Of a DNA stretch of 64,000 nucleotides, positions 55,679 to 64,000 are shown piece by piece (the stretch's first letter is position 1; every line of letters starts with the position of its first letter). Made by a program: the position numbers and the translations under genes. The notes under the pieces are model-generated. The model made no database searches. It was not told the origin of the DNA and saw only the letters and a program-made list of their open reading frames with translations. Origin of the DNA: Prosthecobacter debontii (GTDB taxonomy: Bacteria > Verrucomicrobiota > Verrucomicrobiia > Verrucomicrobiales > Akkermansiaceae); contig CAMCBV010000009.1 in the NCBI GenBank assembly GCA_945873125.1, positions 19,886 to 83,885 on the forward strand, written 5' to 3'.

Positions 55679-58600
55679 TTGAATCCCAACCCGAAAAGCT
55701 GGCTTCGCCACGCTCTAACCACTCCGGAGTTCACCCAACACCTGGCACCTTTCGCCATGGGTGAAAGGCAAGTTGTATTCGACCATGCCGATGAGGCATC
55801 TCATTCGTTTCTCGTCGCCCTCGCTTGCACCTCCTCGAAAGACCTCGGGAAAAAACGGCATTGGATCATTCATGAATCTCCTCGCCAGCGGGAACGCCTT
55901 GCTGCCGAATTGGAGCTCTGGGGCATCACCGCTGTAGTTCTGCCCGATTCCCCCTTGAACCCGGAAAACGAGCTTCACGAAATTTCAGATCCCGAGACCG
56001 CCGCGGAATGGTTCTCCATCTTGGAAACCCTCGCCAGCTCGAACGCCTTCGCCGTGATCTGTGGGCCCGACTCCTTGTCCCAATACGCACCATCTCCACA
56101 GTCCTTGCTCTCGAATCGCACCCATCTCAAACCCGGTCTGATTCTCGATCCTACGGCCTTCGCGGAAACTCTCACCGAACACGGCTATGAGCGGATCCCG
56201 ACGGTCACCACCCGCGGCCACTTCGCGATCCGTGGCGGGATCCTTGATCTTTTCCCTTTCCAGTCCCCTCGCCCACTGCGCTTGGAATTCTTCGATACCG
56301 AGCTCGAATCCATCCGCGAGTTCGATCTCAACTCCCAAACCTCCACCCGCAAGATCACGGAAATAGAACTGCTTCTAACAGAGCCACCAGCCGTGGCCAA
56401 GGTGGCGGATTATTTACGCCCAGGAGATGTTAAGATTTTGCTTCTGACAGATCAATCCGATCCTTCAGATCAGACGGATCTGTCAGATTCTTACAATTTC
56501 CTCATCACCGAAGGCACCTCCACCGCAGAAGAAAACTTCACCCTAGCCACCTATGGCTCACCCCTGGGCACCTTCGATGCCGGTGACTTCATCCTCGACG
56601 AACTCCGCCGCGAGGCCTTTTTCAAACAACTCAACGAGTGGCAGCGGGATACATGGGACATCGGAATCGTCTTTTCCACAAAAGGCGAACTCGAACGTTT
56701 TACCGAACTCTCAGGCAAAGATCTCGAACGTGATCTCGGCCTCACGCCGGTGATAGGCGAACTCGTTTCTTCCTTCATACTTCCTGTCACGAAACTCGCT
56801 GTGCTCTCTTCTTCCGAGCTGTTTGGCCGATACCGCACACCCGGAGCGGCACGTCGCTCATCGGTTGAAAAAGCCCGCGTGATCCGTGCGCGCGCCACGC
56901 TCGACGACATCGAACCCGGCGATCTCGTCGTCCACTACGAATACGGTATCGGGAAATTCAAAGGCATCGCCCAAGAAGAGGACGGCGAGGAGCTCCAGAT
57001 CGAATACAAAGACGGTTCCATCCTATCCGTTCCCTTAGAACAAGCGCACCTGTTAGGAAAATACATCGGGGTCGGAGGTAAAACTCCGGACCTCAACAAA
57101 CTCGGCAACGCCACATGGCAGAAAAACCGCAAGTCCGCCGAGAAATCCATCCTCGATTACGCCGCCCGCTTACTCCGCATCCAAGCCGAGCGCGAACACG
57201 ACCAAGGCCACGCCCACCCACCCGACACCCGTTGGATGTTCGAATTCGAGCAATCCTTTCATTACACGGAAACCCCCGATCAAAAGCAGGCAATCCTGGA
57301 TACCAAACACGACCTCGAAGCTCCCCGCCCCATGGACCGCCTGATCTGCGGCGATGTCGGCTTTGGAAAAACGGAAGTCGCGATCCGTGCCGCGTTCAAA
57401 GCGATCACCGGCGGGAAACAGGTCGCTCTGCTCTGTCCGACCACCGTCCTCGCGGAACAACACTGGCGCACGTTTCGCGAACGTTTTTCCGACTACCCGA
57501 TCCGCGTCGATCTCCTCAACCGCTTCCGCTCACCCTCCGAAGTCCGCGCCACGATCCAAGGCTTAGCCGATGGCTCGGTCGATATGGTCATCGGCACGCA
57601 CCGACTCATCTCTGGCGATGTCGCTTACAAGGACCTCGGTCTCGCAGTCGTCGACGAAGAACAACGCTTCGGGGTCGCTCACAAGGAAAAATTTAAAGAG
57701 CTGTTCCGGCAGGTCGATGTTCTAACACTTTCTGCCACACCCATCCCACGCACGCTTTACATGGCACTCATGGGCGCGCGCGATATGTCGACCATTGACA
57801 CCCCGCCTCCCAACCGACTCCCTGTTTCGACCACTGTCACCGCCTACGACGAACGCATCATCCGCGATGCTATACGCCGGGAAATGAAACGCGGCGGACA
57901 AGTGTTCTTCCTGCATAACCGCGTCAAGACCATCGAGATAGTTCATAAAAAACTCAAAGAGCTCGTCCCCGAAGCCCGAGTCCTTGTCGGCCATGGCCAG
58001 ATGGAGAAACACGACCTTGAAAATGTCATGCACGCCTTCGTCAATCACGAGGCCGATGTTCTACTCGCCACCACCATCATCGAAACCGGCATCGATATCC
58101 CTAACGCAAATACCATTCTCATCGACCGCGCAGATCGCTTCGGACTCGCCGATCTCTATCAGCTCCGCGGCCGCGTTGGCAGAGCTGGAGAAAAAGCCTA
58201 TGCAATTCTTCTCCTTCCCCGCGAAATGATCACCCAAGGCGATGCCCGCAAACGCATCCACGCGATCAAACAATACACCGCCCTCGGCTCCGGATTCAAA
58301 ATCGCCATGCGAGACCTCGAAATCCGCGGCGCGGGAAACCTTTTAGGAACCAAACAATCCGGCCACATCGCCCAAATCGGCTTCGATCTTTATTGTCAGC
58401 TTCTTCGGCAGTCCATTGATCGACTCAAAGGCAAGAAGGATCCCACACTACAGGAGACGAACTTTAAAGCCGATTTCATTATCTCAACGGAAACGCAGTG
58501 GATGTCTAAATTTCAAATTTCAAATCTCAAATCTCAAAAAGAAAACTTATCTGCCTCAGCGAAACTGGCGGTTCAATCTCTTCCCGCCTTCATCCCCACA

Positions 58601-58930
58601 TCCTATCTCAGCGATGCGAAATTGCGAATAAACGCCTACCGCGAACTCGCGGAAGCCAACACCTCCAAAGCCATCGACTCCCTCGAAAAAAACTGGATCG
58701 ACCGCCACGGCCGTTTGCCAGAACCCGTCAAACACCTGCTCACCATCGCCAGAATCAAAGCAGAGGCTGCTGCAAATAATGTCTCTTCCGTGGAAATCTC
58801 AGGACAACGACTGATCCTACAAAGAAACGGCAGTCCGATTTTGTTAGATGGATCGCGATATCCAAGACTGGTGAAAATGAAACTGGAAGAAATACTAATG
58901 GAAGCACTGGAGATGCTAAGAAAATTTTAG
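55679..58930 (+). CDS. mfd: Transcription-repair coupling factor Mfd with two in-frame repeat insertions
   Basis: Mfd removes RNA polymerase stalled at DNA damage and recruits UvrA. The 1083-residue protein has the UvrB-like N-terminal module, the RNA-polymerase-interacting domain (DIEPGDLVVHYEYGIGKFKG near 415), the translocase with Walker A GDVGFGKTE (about 558-566) and DEEQ, QLRGRVGRA near 840, and the C-terminal TRCF domain. The start is TTG at 55679, 3 bp after the previous stop; the ATG at 55757 is an alternative. Two short insertions, at about residues 256-271 (DQSDPSDQTDLSDS) and 943-954 (SKFQISNLKSQK), are made of intergenic-type repeat sequence. Confidence 0.93.
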   Translation: MNPNPKSWLRHALTTPEFTQHLAPFAMGERQVVFDHADEASHSFLVALACTSSKDLGKKRHWIIHESPRQRERLAAELELWGITAVVLPDSPLNPENELHEISDPETAAEWFSILETLASSNAFAVICGPDSLSQYAPSPQSLLSNRTHLKPGLILDPTAFAETLTEHGYERIPTVTTRGHFAIRGGILDLFPFQSPRPLRLEFFDTELESIREFDLNSQTSTRKITEIELLLTEPPAVAKVADYLRPGDVKILLLTDQSDPSDQTDLSDSYNFLITEGTSTAEENFTLATYGSPLGTFDAGDFILDELRREAFFKQLNEWQRDTWDIGIVFSTKGELERFTELSGKDLERDLGLTPVIGELVSSFILPVTKLAVLSSSELFGRYRTPGAARRSSVEKARVIRARATLDDIEPGDLVVHYEYGIGKFKGIAQEEDGEELQIEYKDGSILSVPLEQAHLLGKYIGVGGKTPDLNKLGNATWQKNRKSAEKSILDYAARLLRIQAEREHDQGHAHPPDTRWMFEFEQSFHYTETPDQKQAILDTKHDLEAPRPMDRLICGDVGFGKTEVAIRAAFKAITGGKQVALLCPTTVLAEQHWRTFRERFSDYPIRVDLLNRFRSPSEVRATIQGLADGSVDMVIGTHRLISGDVAYKDLGLAVVDEEQRFGVAHKEKFKELFRQVDVLTLSATPIPRTLYMALMGARDMSTIDTPPPNRLPVSTTVTAYDERIIRDAIRREMKRGGQVFFLHNRVKTIEIVHKKLKELVPEARVLVGHGQMEKHDLENVMHAFVNHEADVLLATTIIETGIDIPNANTILIDRADRFGLADLYQLRGRVGRAGEKAYAILLLPREMITQGDARKRIHAIKQYTALGSGFKIAMRDLEIRGAGNLLGTKQSGHIAQIGFDLYCQLLRQSIDRLKGKKDPTLQETNFKADFIISTETQWMSKFQISNLKSQKENLSASAKLAVQSLPAFIPTSYLSDAKLRINAYRELAEANTSKAIDSLEKNWIDRHGRLPEPVKHLLTIARIKAEAAANNVSSVEISGQRLILQRNGSPILLDGSRYPRLVKMKLEEILMEALEMLRKF

Positions 58931-59024
58931 GAGCACCTCCTTGTTTTACTTAAATAAATGGATACACAATTTCCCAAAACCCATTCTCCTTCCAATCCCC
59001 ACCGAAGAAATCCAACCCTCGCCC

Positions 59025-59309
59025 ATGTCCCACAGAACCATCCACTTTCCGGGCAAGCAACGCTTTGAACTGAGATCCGGTCCCGGTGATCCGGCTGTTA
59101 TTTCCTACCGTCAACATGGAGACAAAGTTATCATCGAGCACACCTACGTGCCAGAAAGACTTCGGGGAAAAGGCATTGCGGCAAGCATCACGCAAGACGC
59201 TCTGTTAGAAGCACGCCGACTCGGTTGGAAAATCGTGCCGGATTGCTCTTACATGGAAAGCTACATCCAGCGTCATCCCGAGTTCAATACGCTACTACAT
59301 AAGCCATGA
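59025..59309 (+). CDS. Small GNAT-family N-acetyltransferase (YidJ-like)
   Basis: This 94-residue protein matches the short GNAT-like family: YVPERLRGKGIAASITQDAL followed by WKIVPDCSYMESYIQRHPEF. The acetyl-CoA loop RLRGKGIA is clear. I chose ATG 59025, which gives the usual 90-100 residues; the frame is open to 58941. Substrate unknown. Confidence 0.82.
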   Translation: MSHRTIHFPGKQRFELRSGPGDPAVISYRQHGDKVIIEHTYVPERLRGKGIAASITQDALLEARRLGWKIVPDCSYMESYIQRHPEFNTLLHKP

Positions 59310-59335
59310 GCGAGATAGGCGAAGCTACTGCGTCC

Positions 59336-60571
59336 TCAAGATTCCAACTCTTTCTTCCTCCGATTCTCTTCCATAATTTCAGGAAAGATCGTCAGTGTGC
59401 TGATCAAAATCAAAACCGCTGAAATCCATGCAACCCAGGTTGGAGAAGCATAAGCCGAAATCATGAAAGCGATAAACGGCGCAACCACTCCACGAGCACC
59501 TGTTAGAAATGCATGCACACTCATATATTCCACTACTTTATCGCTGTTCGCAAATTTCGTAACCCATAGGGTCCAGATGATTTCACCTCCAGATCTGGCG
59601 ATACCATGCAATGCGATACCGATACATAAAGCCATGAATCCACTGCCCAAATAAAAGATGAGAATTCCCAAAATGAAAAATACGTTCACAAGAGCACGTA
59701 CGGTGTAAAATGGAAGTCGGTCGAAAACCATCCCCCATGGCACGACAAACACAATGAACGCAAGCATCGGCACAGTGCCGGTAATGAGTCCGACATTTTT
59801 CGGGCCATAGCTGTAGCCATAGAGAGGATTAGTGATGTATTCGACAAATAACGCAAGGCTCACCAAATTTCCAAAACCGAAAACCATCCACACGATGAGC
59901 AGTTTTCGGAACGGTGCGTCTTCGGAAACGTGACGAAAGGCATCGAACCATTTCAAGCGAACGCTCTGCCTCAATCCCACCGGAGCCATGTACATCACAC
60001 ATCCGGCCATCATCAAACACGCAGCAGCGTATCCCCAGAACAGGATCGAGAAATCATTTCCTCGAGATTTCAACCAACTTCCAATGAACCATGAGAACGC
60101 ACCAGCGGCACCGGCACGAATCAAGGAAGTGATCGAGAACAAGCGACCGCGTTTGTCGGATGCATAATGCTTACGATAAATCTGCGCAGTCAAAGGCGCA
60201 CTCATGCCCAGGCAAATGAAGGCGATCAAGCAACCCACGAAGTAAATGATCGCGTTTTTGCCAGACATCGATGCGACAGCAAATCCCATAAAGGAAAACA
60301 GCCATATGCATGCGGCAAGAATGTTGACCGGACTGCCTAATCGACGCGCGATCTGAACGATGAAAAGACTAAATAACTGACCCGCACTGCTGGCAGCAAG
60401 CATCGCCGCTTTCACCGCCCAGTGCATATCAAAAACCTGAATGGCGAAGAAGATCACAAAACTGGTCGCAGCGGTATCAATGAAACCCGCTGGCAACGCA
60501 CGCAGCATTTCGAGCCGGAAAGTGCGCTCCTGCTGATCGAAGTCCTCCTGACCGGAAATAGTTGTTCTCAT
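59336..60571 (-). CDS. MFS transporter
   Basis: This 411-residue protein has about 12 hydrophobic helices and a major-facilitator layout (a basic loop between helices 6 and 7, near residues 195-215). It follows the sulfatase gene by 11 bp on the same strand, so it probably imports the product of desulfation or a fragment of the same polysaccharide. No signature fixes the substrate. Confidence 0.83.
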   Translation of the reverse strand: MRTTISGQEDFDQQERTFRLEMLRALPAGFIDTAATSFVIFFAIQVFDMHWAVKAAMLAASSAGQLFSLFIVQIARRLGSPVNILAACIWLFSFMGFAVASMSGKNAIIYFVGCLIAFICLGMSAPLTAQIYRKHYASDKRGRLFSITSLIRAGAAGAFSWFIGSWLKSRGNDFSILFWGYAAACLMMAGCVMYMAPVGLRQSVRLKWFDAFRHVSEDAPFRKLLIVWMVFGFGNLVSLALFVEYITNPLYGYSYGPKNVGLITGTVPMLAFIVFVVPWGMVFDRLPFYTVRALVNVFFILGILIFYLGSGFMALCIGIALHGIARSGGEIIWTLWVTKFANSDKVVEYMSVHAFLTGARGVVAPFIAFMISAYASPTWVAWISAVLILISTLTIFPEIMEENRRKKELES

Positions 60572-60582
60572 CCGGATTCAGT

Positions 60583-62190
60583 CTATTTACGCTTCATCAA
60601 ATGGCGAGGCGCTTGATCAAAAGCATCACCGTCCAAGCGCGGGTCGTCATTGACCTTCAACTCCTCCATGAGCTGATCACGAAGTTTCACGAGCGTTTCC
60701 ACATAGGCAGGATCATTCGCAAGGTTTGTCATTTGATCGGGATCTTTAGCGAGATCATAAAGCTCTTCCGCCGGACGCTTACCCCAAGCATATTGTATGA
60801 AGGTTTTCATTCCAGGATCGTTTCGATGCGCCACCAGCCATGCCTTGGTCGGTGAGGAGTCGATGTCCGGAAACCCGGCATAGGTATCGTTCGCGAGTTG
60901 GTCGTACGACGGCTCGGAAGTTTCGGTGACACCGTAGGGATCACCCATGGGCCATCGGTCGGGCTTGAAATTTTTCACATAAAGAAAATCCGGAGTGCGT
61001 AGGGCACGGATCGGGTATGAAAGGTTACCATCGCGTGCCGGTTGAGCGTGCACCTCGCGACCAATCAGCGCCCAACTGCGAAGTTTCGAATCATCTGCCC
61101 CCGGAGCCAGGGCAGGCAACAGGTTCTGTCCGTCCGGATCATCCGGGGACTCCAGCCCAGCGGCAGAAAGAAACGTGGGTGCTAGGTCAATCAGCGAAAC
61201 CGGAACTTCCACGTTGCGACCAGACGCGATCTTTTTCGGCCACCGGATGGCAAGTAATACCCGCGACCCGAGATCGTGGACGTTGCATTTGCCACGCGGA
61301 AATCCGGGGATTCCGTGGTCTCCAGAAATAACGACGATGGTGTTATCCAACTCTCCCATTTCCTCGACCATTTGGATGAGAACCCCGCAAGCCGCATCAA
61401 AGGCCATTCCCTCCCCCAGATAATCCGCCATATCCTCACGAATCAGAGCTTCATCCGGCAACACGGGAGGCATTTTACCTTTTAGATGATCAGGGTTGAT
61501 TCCCCACAGATTCCTGCCGGAACCAAGCGTCCACTTGCGATGCGTGTTGGTAGGATTAAATGAGTAAAAGAACGGTTTGCCCTTTTCTCTCTTGGCCAAG
61601 AAATTGCGGAAGTTTCCCTGAACCTGCGCAATGATCTGTTGCTTGGCAGCGTCCTTGTCGTCCGCCTCAGTTAAAAACCGGGAATATTTGTTCAGATTAT
61701 TGCCGGCACTGTCGTAGATATTCTCTTTGCCTCCGATCATACTGGGCCGCATGTGAAGCTTGTAGGTCAGACCGATATGGTAGCCACCGTCGCGAAGTGT
61801 GAGTGGCATACCCTTGATATCATCAAACGGATCCGGGACACCTTTTTGCCACGGGAAATGAAGTTGAGCATGTGAGCCATTTCGGAAAAAATGCCGGCCC
61901 GTGTTCAGAGCAGCCCGTGAGGGCGAACACGATGGTGACGACACGAAGGCGTTCCGAAACAAGGCTCCCTCTTTCGCGATCCGGTCGAAAACCGGTGTAT
62001 GAATGATGTCATTAGGTGATGGACGTTTCGGATCCGCATAAGCCGATGCATAACAGCCCAAGTCATCCGCAAACAGCAGCAGCACGTTCGGGCGTGAATC
62101 CAAAGCTGTCTGTGCAACGCAACTTAGGGTTTGCCCAAAAACGAAAACCGCAATCGGCATGACGATGGATCGAGAGAAAGGTGATTTCAT
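60583..62190 (-). CDS. Secreted type I sulfatase (sulfamidase-like)
   Basis: This protein of about 535 residues has a signal peptide and the formylglycine signature C-S-P-S-R in SSPSCSPSRAALNTGRH (Cys near residue 87), metal ligands in LLLFADDLG, and a DHG motif near 300. The SPSCSPSRAALNTGRHFFRN segment resembles N-sulfoglucosamine sulfohydrolases, so a heparan- or glycosaminoglycan-like substrate is possible. ATG 62190 is chosen for the signal peptide; the frame is open to 62241. It forms an operon with the MFS gene. Confidence 0.88.
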   Translation of the reverse strand: MKSPFSRSIVMPIAVFVFGQTLSCVAQTALDSRPNVLLLFADDLGCYASAYADPKRPSPNDIIHTPVFDRIAKEGALFRNAFVSSPSCSPSRAALNTGRHFFRNGSHAQLHFPWQKGVPDPFDDIKGMPLTLRDGGYHIGLTYKLHMRPSMIGGKENIYDSAGNNLNKYSRFLTEADDKDAAKQQIIAQVQGNFRNFLAKREKGKPFFYSFNPTNTHRKWTLGSGRNLWGINPDHLKGKMPPVLPDEALIREDMADYLGEGMAFDAACGVLIQMVEEMGELDNTIVVISGDHGIPGFPRGKCNVHDLGSRVLLAIRWPKKIASGRNVEVPVSLIDLAPTFLSAAGLESPDDPDGQNLLPALAPGADDSKLRSWALIGREVHAQPARDGNLSYPIRALRTPDFLYVKNFKPDRWPMGDPYGVTETSEPSYDQLANDTYAGFPDIDSSPTKAWLVAHRNDPGMKTFIQYAWGKRPAEELYDLAKDPDQMTNLANDPAYVETLVKLRDQLMEELKVNDDPRLDGDAFDQAPRHLMKRK

Positions 62191-62516
62191 TTTCTTATCA
62201 TGCTGTGAAATTCCATATGCCAAATCAAAGCGGCGAGTCATTCACTAGGAAAGCATAAGAATGGGCAGTTCTCATAATTTTATCATTCGCCACCTGCCAG
62301 ATGGCCACACTCTATCCAACTCTTCATTTTAAGGCTCAAGTTTCATGAATTGAGACTGGATACCTTCAAAACTTCAGCTAACCAGTGATTTGGCAAAAGG
62401 AATTTCCTCAGCGATGACAGGTCATTCACATGCCCGACGTAGTTTCCGAATGCCAACCTCGGATGAACTAATGAATTTCAGTCAACTGGGTTGATAACAA
62501 ATTTCCAGTCATTGAA
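62191..62516. other. Intergenic region between divergent genes
   Basis: No gene, hairpin or repeat stands out in this stretch between the divergent sulfatase and cytochrome c genes. It presumably holds their promoters. Confidence 0.55.
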
Positions 62517-63905
62517 ATGAAAAAAGCCCGCCTATTCTCTGCTGTCATGACCCTTGTCCTGCAATTATGCTGGATCGGATTGGCGACCGCTTCCGACAAG
62601 AACGCACCCGCAGCCCTGCCATTCCAACTCCCAAAGGAAACCGGAGCCCTGTTGGATCGCTATTGCCTGACTTGCCACGACGAAGATACACAAAAGGGCG
62701 ATATCAGACTGGACAACCTGGCCGAATTGGAAGGTCAAAAGCGCTTGGATCTCATGAACCGGATGCAGGAGCAGATATACTTTCGGCACATGCCGCCAAA
62801 AAACAAACGACAGCCAAGCGAAGACGAACGAAAAGCAGTTTTATCGATGGTTTCATCTGAACTTGGCGCTCACGATGCCTCTACACTCGAAGAAAAGCTG
62901 CAGAAGCCGGAGTTCGGCAATTACGTTGACCATGAAAAACTTTTCTCAGGTGAATACAAAGACGTGCCGGGATTCACCTACGACAGGCGCTGGCTGATCA
63001 GTGAATACATCTTCAATGCGAAATTTCAGAAAATGCTTGAGAATGTCACAATGGGGCAATTCAAAGGCAAAAGAATCTCATTACTGGGCAGCAACAAAAT
63101 CCAGAACCTGAGCTTAACCAATCCCTTTCTTCTGCCAAACATTTCCGGCGTAAGATACTACGCGAACGAGGATCTCACCGGTGGCCACCTGTCGAGCATG
63201 CTGACCAACGCTCAGAAGACGTCGGAATACATCACGAACACTTTGGTGAAGGCGAAAAATAGCAAATTTCTTCCTGTGATCAGTCAGATCATGGCATTGG
63301 AAAATCAGCAGGCCGCGACCTTAGCCTCACGCCGCTTGTTTTTGGAAACCTACATTGCGAAAGTTTGCGAGGACCTCTACGGCAGCAAGAACGAAGCCAT
63401 GTTGCAAACGTTCAAGCCCGTCGAAATCAAACCGATCGAAAAGCCACCCGAAGGTGAAACATATAAAAAAGCGCCGATCCACGTTGCTCAGAACATGCTC
63501 AAAGAGCTCGGGGCTGAAACCACGGTTTATCAATTCCTATTGAATCCCGAGCATGCCAAAAAATCCGATGATGAATTCCGGGAATTATGCGAAAAAACCT
63601 GGTTCAACCTAGGCGATCATGAACGTAAAATCCAGAGTCGCATGGCACTCCTCCGTGAATACATGCCCGAATTCAGGAGCATCATCGAAAAAGACCAACA
63701 TAAAATAAAACAGTTGGTCTACGCACCGCTGGCCACAGATGAAATGGAGGTCATTAAAACATCGATCCTAAAAAATCGTAAAAAAGGCGATCACTATGGT
63801 GAAGTGATTAGAAAATGCGTGACCGATTGGGAACAAGAATTCGAGCAACAACGGGCGGCGCAACTTTTTATCTGTAAAAGTTTTCAAGTTGGATTTGGAG
63901 GGTGA
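62517..63905 (+). CDS. Planctomycete-type cytochrome c domain protein, truncated at its 3' end
   Basis: This 462-residue frame begins with a signal peptide and a cytochrome c motif C50-LT-C53-H54 in the planctomycete cytochrome c context (LDRYCLTCHDEDTQKGDIRL). A long helical region of unknown type follows. Proteins with this start usually carry further domains (DUF1592/1588-type). The coherent sequence stops near AAQLF at about 63865, after which the reading continues into different-looking sequence with a stop at 63903-63905, as if interrupted by an insertion. Confidence 0.75.
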   Translation: MKKARLFSAVMTLVLQLCWIGLATASDKNAPAALPFQLPKETGALLDRYCLTCHDEDTQKGDIRLDNLAELEGQKRLDLMNRMQEQIYFRHMPPKNKRQPSEDERKAVLSMVSSELGAHDASTLEEKLQKPEFGNYVDHEKLFSGEYKDVPGFTYDRRWLISEYIFNAKFQKMLENVTMGQFKGKRISLLGSNKIQNLSLTNPFLLPNISGVRYYANEDLTGGHLSSMLTNAQKTSEYITNTLVKAKNSKFLPVISQIMALENQQAATLASRRLFLETYIAKVCEDLYGSKNEAMLQTFKPVEIKPIEKPPEGETYKKAPIHVAQNMLKELGAETTVYQFLLNPEHAKKSDDEFRELCEKTWFNLGDHERKIQSRMALLREYMPEFRSIIEKDQHKIKQLVYAPLATDEMEVIKTSILKNRKKGDHYGEVIRKCVTDWEQEFEQQRAAQLFICKSFQVGFGG

Positions 63906-63907
63906 TT

Positions 63908-64000
63908 TCAAGCTGCTGTTTTTTGGTGGTTTGTTGTGTTCGTAATTTGGTTTTGTGCTGTGAGAGTGAGGTAGGCTTTGCCGGTTTCCCATTCCTCTGA
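63908..64000 (-). CDS. C-terminal end of an unidentified gene, possibly a transposase
   Basis: A minus-strand frame enters from the window edge and reads 30 codons (WETGKAYLTLTAQNQITN and onward) to TGA at 63910-63908. Its position directly after the truncated cytochrome c gene, with about 45 bp between the end of normal coding and its stop, would fit the end of an insertion sequence with its terminal repeat near 63862-63905. No family was recognised from the fragment. Confidence 0.3.
   Translation of the reverse strand, partial: SEEWETGKAYLTLTAQNQITNTTNHQKTAA

Noticed and set aside
57115..57696. 193-codon Arg/Pro-rich frame inside mfd
   Set aside because: It overlaps the Mfd translocase motor in another frame and has a biased composition typical of shadows.

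Overview
The window looks like a chromosomal segment of a member of the Verrucomicrobiota, probably order Verrucomicrobiales. The evidence is the mix of secreted sulfatases, SASA-type esterases, a heparinase II/III-like protein, a TAT-exported Gfo/Idh/MocA oxidoreductase and a planctomycete-type cytochrome c protein, next to a MoxR-DUF58-BatA-vWA operon with a giant coiled-coil partner. Many short palindromic repeats between genes also fit. This rests on recognised families only; no database search was run. Base composition looks near half G+C throughout.

Layout. 1-640: 3' end of a tRNA-Leu, two copies of a 125-bp element with inverted ends, and a hairpin-rich repeat. 639-4150 (minus): a respiratory-assembly operon (Cys-poor SCO-like protein, SCO1/SenC, DUF420 membrane protein, GlcD-type FAD oxidase). 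4326-6700 (plus): an Asp-rich calcium-binding repeat protein and a membrane-anchored Trp-repeat protein. 6711-19701: mostly housekeeping (folP, DUF5069, secG, fabF, thioesterase, rsmI, a sulfatase, tRNA-Leu, hisB-hisH, a ParA ATPase with a small partner, RluA-family pseudouridine synthase, murI, dgkA). 19721-22947: two overlapping CPA2 antiporter genes. 23129-31106: DUF4019 protein, rph, an FGE-like domain protein, a Gfo/Idh/MocA protein, tRNA-Tyr, a TPR protein and a heparinase-like lyase. 31584-35480 (plus): a transglutaminase-like secreted protein and two SASA-type esterases. 35825-52683 (minus): a 17-kb, eight-gene run from moxR through DUF58, BatA/vWA, vWA/GATase-like, a 1509-residue coiled-coil protein and a squalene-cyclase-repeat protein to a second transglutaminase-like paralogue and a TPR/redoxin-like protein. 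52913-59309: esterase, Old Yellow Enzyme, N-formylglutamate amidohydrolase-like protein, mfd and a GNAT protein. 59336-62190 (minus): sulfatase plus MFS transporter. 62517-end: a cytochrome c-type protein cut short at what looks like an insertion junction.

How it works together. The secreted sulfatases, esterases, lyase, oxidoreductase and MFS transporter point to use of sulfated, acetylated polysaccharides. The MoxR/Bat run looks like a cell-envelope assembly or stress module extended with secreted helical, transglutaminase-like and redoxin-like parts. It shares the transglutaminase-like family with the neighbouring plus-strand cluster and is the best candidate here for an uncharacterised system. 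Repeat elements derived from tRNA ends, REP-like hairpins and low-complexity phrases sit in many gaps, and two of them lie in frame inside mfd.
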